From Deltaproteobacteria bacterium (GTDB lineage Bacteria > Myxococcota_A > UBA796 > JAFGLY01): a stretch of 64,000 nt of DNA. The notes beneath the pieces were generated by a model. That model was not told where the DNA came from and searched no databases. It worked only from the letters and a program-made list of their open reading frames with translations. Positions within the stretch are counted from its first letter, which is position 1, and each line of letters starts with the position of its first letter. The stretch lies in contig JAFGLY010000166.1 of assembly GCA_016927815.1 (NCBI GenBank), positions 1 to 64,000 of the forward strand. The letters run 5' to 3'. Positions 16,776-23,421 of the stretch are shown here, one piece after another. A program made the position numbers and the translations under genes.

Positions 16776-17135
16776 ATGCTCTCCCTGCTGCTCCTCGCCA
16801 TTCCGGCCGTCCTGGCAGACTCCTGGTCGCTCACCCTGGCCGCCCCCGATGGCACACAGCTCGCATCGGTGCCCTGCGAGGTTTCGGAGAAGGACGTCTG
16901 CCACCAGATTTTCGCATGGGCCAACACGGCGTGGGAGTTCACGCTCGTCCCCTCCGAGGCGCCCGACACCCCGATCGACATCGTAATCAACCTCTGGCCC
17001 TCCCTGCCGGTCGCCCCCAACGCCCGGGTCAACAAGTTCCAGAAGTCGGTGGACCCCCGCGGCGGCACGTTCACGGTCGCCAAGCCCGAACCCGGCCTGG
17101 TGATCATCGTCGAGCCCTTGGTGCGCGAGCGATAG
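16776..17135 (+). CDS. Small secreted protein of unknown function
   Basis: 119 residues; ATG directly after a strong GGAGGT ribosome site. A short hydrophobic signal peptide ends near VLA (residues 11-13), giving a mature secreted or periplasmic protein of about 105 residues. It is predicted mostly beta (DSWSLTLAAPDGTQL, WEFTLVPSEAP, IDIVINLWPSLPV, GLVIIVEPL) and has two cysteines that could form a disulfide. No family recognised. The next gene starts 46 bp downstream on the same strand. Confidence 0.7.
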   Translation: MLSLLLLAIPAVLADSWSLTLAAPDGTQLASVPCEVSEKDVCHQIFAWANTAWEFTLVPSEAPDTPIDIVINLWPSLPVAPNARVNKFQKSVDPRGGTFTVAKPEPGLVIIVEPLVRER

Positions 17136-17181
17136 GCCTCCAGGCATCGTCCGGAGCCTTCGGGCAGGCTACCCGGGACGC

Positions 17182-18309
17182 ATGTCCCTCGATCTCGCGC
17201 TCTTCGCACTGGCCATCGCGCTCGCGGTCGCTGCGGTGGTCGTCACGCGTCCGCGTCCGCCCGCGTTCGACCCCGAGCACCTCTTCAAGACCGCCCAGGC
17301 CCTGCTCCTGAGAAGCGAGGTGGAGAAACGCGGCGGTCAGGCCGAGGACTGGGCCCGCCGGGTGTTGTCGAGCGTCCTGTTCCACCCGGCAGGACGGGAG
17401 GGATGGGCCAAGATCGAACGCCCCCAGACCTGGACCCAGCTCGTGCCGGCCCTGCCCGGAGAACGCACCCTCGTCGAGGACCTGGCACGCCTTCCGCCCG
17501 GGCTCCCCCGGTTCGAGCGCCTCTTCGGTGGTGACGCCTTCTCCCGCGATGCGCTCCTGGCCGATCCGGACCGTCTGGGTACGGCCTACGACCCGACTCG
17601 CTGGCTCGGCCCGACCTGCAACTGGGACGCGGTGGCGGCCTGGACGCCCGCGGTGATCGAGAGCCTGGGTGTCCGCCTCGGGCACCTCAGGTTCGTCTGG
17701 ATCCCCGGAGACGCCGATCACGCTGCGGCCGGGCGCTTGGCCGCGGCCATGGGCGCGGCGCTCGGCCAACCCGGGCAGGTCCAGGTGCTGCCGGCGTCGT
17801 TCGGACAGGATGCCGACACCCTCGGGCAGGCCTTGAGGTCCGCGCTGGACCATCCCGCCCGGCGCGTCGTCCCCCTGGCTCTCGGAGACACGGGGCCGAC
17901 GCTCCTGGAAACCCTCCACCGCGATCCGACGCTGCGCGACCGGACGGCTGCGGTGCTCCTGCACGGCTGTCCGCTCGGGGGTGTGCCAGGGGAGTCCCCC
18001 GAGGGCCTGTCTCCGGAGGAGCGTCGGAGATGGAACGACACTCACCTCTCCCAGGAGGGCTTCGACACCGAGCTTCGACGCAGCGTCCCCTGGATGGTGG
18101 TGCCCCGTCTCCTCCCGGACTCCCTGCCTCCCGGAGACGGCCGGATCCCCTGGGTGCACCAGCGCCTGGACGAACCTGCGGTTCCACCCTCGGGTCGGCG
18201 CCCGGTGGCGGTGCTGGACCTGGGCCCGATCCCCTCGGGAGATCGTGCGCCTCCTCCGGACGTTCTCGTCCGGGCCTTTCTCGTGGTGCTTGCCGCCGTG
18301 CTCGGGTGA
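17182..18309 (+). CDS. Membrane-anchored protein of unknown function
   Basis: 375 residues. Residues 1-22 form a single N-terminal membrane anchor, followed by a soluble domain. The sequence alternates hydrophobic strands (LRFVWIPGDA, VQVLPASFG, RRVVPLALGD, TAAVLLHGCPLGG) with helices, consistent with a Rossmann-like alpha/beta fold, but I find no nucleotide-binding or hydrolase motif. The last 15 residues are again hydrophobic. GC content and codon use match the neighbours. Function not assigned. Confidence 0.65.
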   Translation: MSLDLALFALAIALAVAAVVVTRPRPPAFDPEHLFKTAQALLLRSEVEKRGGQAEDWARRVLSSVLFHPAGREGWAKIERPQTWTQLVPALPGERTLVEDLARLPPGLPRFERLFGGDAFSRDALLADPDRLGTAYDPTRWLGPTCNWDAVAAWTPAVIESLGVRLGHLRFVWIPGDADHAAAGRLAAAMGAALGQPGQVQVLPASFGQDADTLGQALRSALDHPARRVVPLALGDTGPTLLETLHRDPTLRDRTAAVLLHGCPLGGVPGESPEGLSPEERRRWNDTHLSQEGFDTELRRSVPWMVVPRLLPDSLPPGDGRIPWVHQRLDEPAVPPSGRRPVAVLDLGPIPSGDRAPPPDVLVRAFLVVLAAVLG

Positions 18310-18330
18310 CCCGCGCCCCTCCGGTTCGCC

Positions 18331-19284
18331 CTACCGGTCGGGAACGCCGAGGGTACAGGCGGGTTCGCCCACGTCCATGACCCCACGGTCCGCCCAGGCC
18401 AGCACGAAGCACGGGGCGGGGGCACGCAGGATCTCCAGACTCTCGCCCGAGGGCGCTCGGAGTTCTCCGAGGACGGCCCTGGCCTCCACGACCCGACCCG
18501 CCTCCACGCGGGGTACGAGGATGCCCCTATGCCCTGCCGGAGGCCCCGACTCCCGGCGCCAGGGGCCTCCCGGTACCCGGCTGGCATGGTTGGGGGCCGG
18601 GCGATCCAGCAGGCCCGCATGCGTCAGGATCCCGAGGACCGCGCCCACAGCGGTGTCCACCGAGGTGGGCGACACGACCTGACGCGGACCGGTTTCCACC
18701 GTGAGGGCGAGCAGGTTCACCCGGTTGACGAGCGCGCCGGTGAGGGACTGGTCGAAGTGCCAGGCCCGATACCGGTCCTCCGGGTAGTCCCAGAGCACCG
18801 TGAGGCCCGTCGATTTCGCGAGGTTCGAGAGCGCGCGGGTCCGTGCGCGCTGGGGGCCCAGGGGCCGGTCGAGGAGGGTGTACGGGATGGACAGCGTGGA
18901 ATCGGCGTGGACGTCCACGACGAGATCCGGTTGAAAGGCGACGATCTCCTCCCACACGATCCGTGCCACCCGCTCGTTGAGGCCCCCGCGCGGATCTCCG
19001 GGAAACACCCGGTTCAAGTCCACGGGCTCGCCGGGGGCCACGCGGGTGCGGGCCAGCAGGGCGTCCGAGCAGAGGGCGGGGAAGATGCGGACCGAGCCGG
19101 TGACGAGCGCCTCTGCGAGCAAGGGAACGAGCGCGTGGGCCGTGGCCACGCCGACCGGCTCGTCGCCGTGGATGCCTGCGGTCACGCAGGCACGGGGACC
19201 GGGCCGACCGGTGTCCAGCGTGAGGAGAGGGATCCGGGCGGATGTGCCCGGGACGGCGAGGTGGGTCAGGGCGGGGCGGATCAT
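18331..19284 (-). CDS. Succinylglutamate desuccinylase/aspartoacylase family hydrolase
   Basis: 317 residues; the ATG overlaps the upstream methyltransferase stop (ATGA). The M14-like zinc amidohydrolase fold is indicated by GIHGDEP (first His and Glu zinc ligands), VDLNRVFPGD (substrate-binding Asn-Arg) and VDVHAD (third zinc ligand His). These enzymes release acyl groups from N-acyl amino acids. The natural substrate of this environmental subgroup is unknown. The C-terminal beta domain (about residues 235-317) is typical of the family. Confidence 0.85.
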   Translation of the reverse strand: MIRPALTHLAVPGTSARIPLLTLDTGRPGPRACVTAGIHGDEPVGVATAHALVPLLAEALVTGSVRIFPALCSDALLARTRVAPGEPVDLNRVFPGDPRGGLNERVARIVWEEIVAFQPDLVVDVHADSTLSIPYTLLDRPLGPQRARTRALSNLAKSTGLTVLWDYPEDRYRAWHFDQSLTGALVNRVNLLALTVETGPRQVVSPTSVDTAVGAVLGILTHAGLLDRPAPNHASRVPGGPWRRESGPPAGHRGILVPRVEAGRVVEARAVLGELRAPSGESLEILRAPAPCFVLAWADRGVMDVGEPACTLGVPDR

Positions 19285-20498
19285 GCCTGGTACACCATCG
19301 ACTTCAGGTAGCGCCCCTCGGGGAAGGTGACCGCGGAGGGGAAGTCTGGTGCCTGGGTGCCCTGGTGGACGCAGCGCAGATCGCGTCCGGTCTTGTGGGC
19401 GCCCCGGATCACCGCCTCCTGGAAGGCGCGGGGGGAGAGGGACCCCTGGTTGGAGGAGAGCGCGAGGAAACCCTCGGGCGCGAGCACCCTGAGGCAGGCC
19501 GCCGTGAGGTGGGCCAGGTCTCGTTCCACCGAGAAGGGGCCGGAAGGTCCCGTGGAGAAGGAGGGCGGATCCGCCACGATCAGGTCGAACGTGCGACCGG
19601 CGCGGCGATGGCGGTCGAGCGCCCGGAAGGTGTCGTCGGACTCGAGCACGGGTGCGGGCAGATCGTTGGCCCGGAAGTTGGCCGCGGCGCGGGCCAGGAC
19701 CGAATCGGCCAGATCCACCGAGCGCACCTCTTCGGCCCCGCCGCGGACGGCGAACACGGAGAAGGCACCGGTATAGGCGAACAGGTTGAGCACGCGTCGG
19801 CCGGACCAGAGCGGATCGAGCCAGGCCCGGTTGTCCCGCATGTCGGTGAAGAGGCCTGCGTCCGCACCGGCGCGGGGCCGGACGACGAATCGTACGCCCC
19901 GCTCGGTGACCTCGACGTCCGGACCGGTGTCCTCGCCCCAGAGGAGGGGTTGCCTGGCCGGGAACGTTCGTCCCCGGTCGCGACCGTCCGGCCTCCAGCC
20001 GAGCCAGAGGGCACGAGGAGCGAGGAGGTCCTGGAGCGAAGCGACGAGGCCGGGCAGGAGCGGAGCGAGCGCCGGAGCGTCGAGGCGCACCGTCGCCTCG
20101 GGACCCCACACGTCGATGCGAACGCCGGGCAGCCCATCATTCTCGGCGTTGCACAGGCGCCAGGCGTTCGTCGCCGGAGGCACGAGGGAGCCGGGCGAGC
20201 CGGGGCTCGCTCCTCGGCGCCGGAGCGCCGCCTCGAGGACGGACGCGAGGAACGGCGGATCCACCGGGCCGTCGTCCGTACGGAACCGCCGCACGGCGAT
20301 CCAGCCGTCGTCCCAGAGGCCCGTTCCCAGCCCGCGTCCGTCCGGGCCTTCGATCCGGACCGCGTCCCCCGGGGCCACCGACGGGGGTCGCGATTGGACC
20401 TCTACGGGGTAGACCCAGGGAAATCCGCGATGGAGCCACTCGGCCGACCGACCGTTGACCCGGACGACGGATGCCTGAGGTCGAAAGGTGCGCGCCAC
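19281..20498 (-). CDS. rlmI: PUA-domain SAM-dependent rRNA methyltransferase (RlmI-like)
   Basis: 405 residues. An N-terminal PUA domain (HRGFPWVYPVEV, then VAPGDAVRIEGPDGRGLGTG) is followed by a central EEHxxG-like strand region. A class I methyltransferase domain comes last, with VLNLFAYTGAFSVFA (SAM-binding loop) and DLIVADPPSFS (catalytic DPPxF motif). RlmI methylates C5 of a cytosine in 23S rRNA; this is the best-known member, but YccW-like paralogues vary. Translationally coupled to the aspartoacylase-like gene. Confidence 0.87.
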   Translation of the reverse strand: MARTFRPQASVVRVNGRSAEWLHRGFPWVYPVEVQSRPPSVAPGDAVRIEGPDGRGLGTGLWDDGWIAVRRFRTDDGPVDPPFLASVLEAALRRRGASPGSPGSLVPPATNAWRLCNAENDGLPGVRIDVWGPEATVRLDAPALAPLLPGLVASLQDLLAPRALWLGWRPDGRDRGRTFPARQPLLWGEDTGPDVEVTERGVRFVVRPRAGADAGLFTDMRDNRAWLDPLWSGRRVLNLFAYTGAFSVFAVRGGAEEVRSVDLADSVLARAAANFRANDLPAPVLESDDTFRALDRHRRAGRTFDLIVADPPSFSTGPSGPFSVERDLAHLTAACLRVLAPEGFLALSSNQGSLSPRAFQEAVIRGAHKTGRDLRCVHQGTQAPDFPSAVTFPEGRYLKSMVYQA

Positions 20499-20528
20499 CG
20501 GGCCTCCCAGGAAGCGCCTCGTCGCGGA

Positions 20529-22061
20529 TCAGGATCCCGGTGCCCTGAGGGCGACGATGGTGGTTCCCGCGACGATGTGATCGCCGAATGCGGCCTGCAC
20601 GCGCCCCTGCACCCGGTCGAGCGGACCGTCGGGGTGCCAGATCCAGGTGGGGCAGCGCTCGTGAAGGGCCTCGACCTCGCACGTGCCCTGGAGCACGTGG
20701 ACGGCGGCCTGGCGCCGTCCGACCAGCGCGCGGTCGATCGTGAACCCGCCCTCCCGTGCACGGGCCGCTCGGGGCCCACCACACCACCGGATGTTCTCCT
20801 GCCCCCGACGATCGGGCAGGGCCAGCCCGGGATGCCCGGGCTCACGGCCCAACTCGGCCCGCTGATCCTGGGCCACCGGCAGGCGGAGCGACGCCCGCGT
20901 GAGGATGAACCCCTCATAGGGGCCGTTCTGCACGGCATGGAACTCGTGGCGCGTCTCCCCGACCTGGAACACGAGGCCGTCCTGGAGCAGGACGTGCTCC
21001 CCTGCGGTGACCGGATGATCGTCCGCCACCACCCCGGGGGACAGCGCGAAGAGCACGATTGAACCCGGCGTCACCTCCAGACGGGCCACGGAGCGCTCGG
21101 AGTCGTTGACCCAGCGGCCGTCCTGGAGGAGGTCGTAGGTGTAGCCGGCCACCACGTCCGAGAGGGGAACGCGGGGAAGGGCCAGGCCGACGATGGCCAG
21201 GTCCAGTGCCGCTTCGAGGCCGGTCTCCAGGATGATCGTGTCGGATCCGGGGTCGCGCACCACGACGCGACGCAGATCGCCGATGGCCTCGTCCACTGCG
21301 CGGGGCGTCCCGATGACGAGGCCATGGCCGGCCTCGTGCTGCCAGGCGTAGCGATCGAGGGGAGCCAGGTGGTAGGCCACGAGCCAGATGGACGTGGGGT
21401 CGAGCACCGGAAGGCCGGCGAGCGCCTCCGCGAGGGCGTCGCTCCCGGGCGTGAAGCCCTTGAGGAGCACCACGGGATCGACCGGGACGCCGGGAAGCGC
21501 GGCGCCCTTCTCGACGACGAGGAGCCGCTCGTGACGCGCGGCCGCGATCACGGGTCCCGGCAGCCAGGCGCGGTGAGGGGGGACTGCCCGGAACAGGGGC
21601 ACCTCCCCGCTCATCCCCTTGAGCGTGTGGAGGCCCGCGTGATCCCAGGGGATCTCGGCCTGGTTCATGCAAAGGAGCGTGCTCTCGGAGAACCAGACCT
21701 CGTCGGCAGGGGTGCTGGCGTTCACCCGGCTGGCCAGGTTCACGGCATCTCCGAAGGCGTCTCCCTCGATCTCCTCCACATCGCCCGTGGCGACCCCGAT
21801 CTTGAGGGAGAGGCCCACGCCCTGGGCGCGCTCGAGCAGGTCCAGCCCGGCCCGTACGGCGTCGGTTGCGGCGTCGAACAGGGCCATGAAGGAATCGCCC
21901 AGGTTCTTGACGACCCGCCCCTGGTGGCGCCGGATCAGCGGAACGACGAGCGTTTCGTGTGTGTGCAGGAGATCCCGGAGCGCCTCGCGGTTCGCACGGG
22001 AGACCGAGGCGGTGTAGTCCGCCAGGTCCGTGAAGACGACGGTGCGGGTCGTGGTGGACAC
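20529..22061 (-). CDS. Class III adenylate cyclase with unknown C-terminal domains
   Basis: 510 residues. Residues 5-140 are a class III nucleotidyl cyclase domain with the complete catalytic set: metal-binding Asp12 (FTDLADYT) and Asp56 (NLGDSFMALF), adenine-recognising Lys52 and Asp105, and transition-state Asn108 and Arg112 (GDAVNLASRV). It should therefore be active and make cAMP. Residues 150-510 match nothing I recognise. They contain a DEAIGDLRRVVVRDP strand-helix unit and a beta-rich C-terminal half (EVTPGSIVLFALSP, GEHVLLQDGLVFQVGETRHE) that may be an FHA- or cupin-like sensor. No membrane segment, so probably cytosolic. Divergent from the type II secretion operon. Confidence 0.85.
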   Translation of the reverse strand: MSTTTRTVVFTDLADYTASVSRANREALRDLLHTHETLVVPLIRRHQGRVVKNLGDSFMALFDAATDAVRAGLDLLERAQGVGLSLKIGVATGDVEEIEGDAFGDAVNLASRVNASTPADEVWFSESTLLCMNQAEIPWDHAGLHTLKGMSGEVPLFRAVPPHRAWLPGPVIAAARHERLLVVEKGAALPGVPVDPVVLLKGFTPGSDALAEALAGLPVLDPTSIWLVAYHLAPLDRYAWQHEAGHGLVIGTPRAVDEAIGDLRRVVVRDPGSDTIILETGLEAALDLAIVGLALPRVPLSDVVAGYTYDLLQDGRWVNDSERSVARLEVTPGSIVLFALSPGVVADDHPVTAGEHVLLQDGLVFQVGETRHEFHAVQNGPYEGFILTRASLRLPVAQDQRAELGREPGHPGLALPDRRGQENIRWCGGPRAARAREGGFTIDRALVGRRQAAVHVLQGTCEVEALHERCPTWIWHPDGPLDRVQGRVQAAFGDHIVAGTTIVALRAPGS

Positions 22062-22181
22062 GGAGACGATCCGGATGTGGGGAAGGGCGCTCTACAGCGA
22101 TGCGAAGGGCGCCAACTTAGTGTGTGGGTCCGGGGCCGTAAAGGCCCGCCGGGGGTTCGACCTTCGGGCGTTCTTCCCGAA

Positions 22182-22235
22182 TGACAGGATGTCAGGGCCA
22201 TCGCAGCCCCCTTCGGCGCCCGTGACAAGGTGTCC
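22182..22235 (+). promoter_or_regulatory. Two TGACA-N3-TGTC palindromes upstream of the gsp promoter
   Basis: TGACAGGATGTCA (22182-22194, perfect arms) and TGACAAGGTGTCC (22223-22235, one mismatch) lie 41 bp apart centre to centre, about four helical turns. They sit roughly 70 and 110 bp upstream of the -24 element. The spacing and symmetry are those of enhancer sites for a sigma-54 activator. The activator itself is not in the window. The two sites could alternatively serve the divergent cyclase gene. Confidence 0.5.
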
Positions 22236-22297
22236 GAGGCGCGATGCCCGCGACGGTCGAGGTCCCCGTTCCCGACCGCATCCATGCGCTCACGAGG

Positions 22298-22316
22298 TTG
22301 GCATGCTACTTGCTTA
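22298..22316 (+). promoter_or_regulatory. Sigma-54 (-24/-12) promoter of the gsp operon
   Basis: TTGGCATG-CTAC-TTGCT matches the RpoN consensus (YTGGCACG-N4-TTGCW) at all but one position. The invariant GG (22300-22301) and GC (22312-22313) are separated by exactly 10 bp. The predicted transcription start near 22325 leaves about 22 nt of leader, which contains the AGGGGAG ribosome site of gspC. The element lies in the intergenic region, not in coding sequence. Confidence 0.8.
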
Positions 22317-22346
22317 GACCTCTCCGGAACCCAGGGGAGCCTCCAA

Positions 22347-23393
22347 GTGGAAGCAACGGAACCTCCCATGCGCAGGTGGATCCGCAATCCCAGGCGGTTT
22401 GCCGTCGTCGTCTCGCTCGTGACCGTGGGGGCCATCGCTGCGTCCTTCGGGGCCTCGAAGCTGGTGGAACACCTGCTCGCACTCCCGGAGGGTGCCTCCA
22501 TCACGGTCGCCCGGATCCTGGAGGCCGCCCCGGGCTCGGCCGAGGGCGGAACGTCTACGGCCGAGGCCCCGGTCCCCGACCTGAAGTCCGCTGCACTCTC
22601 CAAGCGGGTGTACGCGGATCCGATCCTCCGGCGCAACATCTTCGATTCCACGGCCGTGGGCCTGACCGCCCAGACGGACGCGGACGCCACGACCGGAGAG
22701 CGACGGACCGATCTCGGCGTCACCCTCGTTGCGACCATCGCAGCGTGGCCCGACGGCTGCCCGGTGATCTCGGACGACGCCCTGCAGACGGATGCGTGCC
22801 TGGAGGCCATCGAACGCGTGAGCAGCGAGTACGGAACGGCCCTCATCCTGTCCGGCGAGGGGTCGGACGGACACGCCCTGGGGTACGGCATCGGCGACCA
22901 GCTCGCCGAAGACGCGACCATCGTGAAGATCACCCGCAAGCGCGTCTACGTGCGGCGTGGCGACGGATCCCTCGAGTACCTCGACATGGACGGGGAACCC
23001 GGCCGTCTGGCCAAGGGAGGCGAGAAGTCGGACGGCGCCCAGGGAGCCGAGGGCATCACGAAGAACAGCGAGACCTCGTACTCGGTGGAGAGCAGCGTTC
23101 TCGAGGGGGCTTTGAGCAACCTCGACCAGCTCATGACCCAGGTCCGGGCCACGCCTCACATGGGATCCGACGGTCGGATCGACGGGTACCGCCTTTCCGC
23201 CATCCGGCGAGGCAGCCTCCTTCAGAAGCTGGGCATCAAGAACGGCGACGTCGTGCACGCGGTCAACGGCATGTCGCTCACAGACCCAGCCAACGCGCTG
23301 GGGGCCTTCCAGACCCTCCAGAACGAGCGGTCCTTCAAGTTCGAGATCACGCGCCGCAACCAGAAGCAGACCTTCGACTACGAGGTCCGTTGA
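22347..23393 (+). CDS. gspC: Type II secretion coupling protein GspC
   Basis: Inner-membrane protein linking the platform (GspL/M) to the secretin. I chose the GTG at 22347 because AGGGGAG lies 7 bp upstream and just behind the predicted transcription start; the ATG at 22368 has no good site. It has 348 residues. A short basic cytoplasmic tail and one membrane helix (about residues 18-45) come first. The HR domain follows (KRVYADPILRRNIFDST, then TLVATIAAWPDGCPV and YGIGDQL). The C-terminal PDZ domain (GYRLSAIRRGSLLQKLGIKNGDVVHAVNGM) occupies about residues 270-348. First gene of the operon. Confidence 0.88.
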   Translation: MEATEPPMRRWIRNPRRFAVVVSLVTVGAIAASFGASKLVEHLLALPEGASITVARILEAAPGSAEGGTSTAEAPVPDLKSAALSKRVYADPILRRNIFDSTAVGLTAQTDADATTGERRTDLGVTLVATIAAWPDGCPVISDDALQTDACLEAIERVSSEYGTALILSGEGSDGHALGYGIGDQLAEDATIVKITRKRVYVRRGDGSLEYLDMDGEPGRLAKGGEKSDGAQGAEGITKNSETSYSVESSVLEGALSNLDQLMTQVRATPHMGSDGRIDGYRLSAIRRGSLLQKLGIKNGDVVHAVNGMSLTDPANALGAFQTLQNERSFKFEITRRNQKQTFDYEVR

Positions 23394-23421
23394 GCGGGCC
23401 AACCCGCCGGAGCCACATCGC

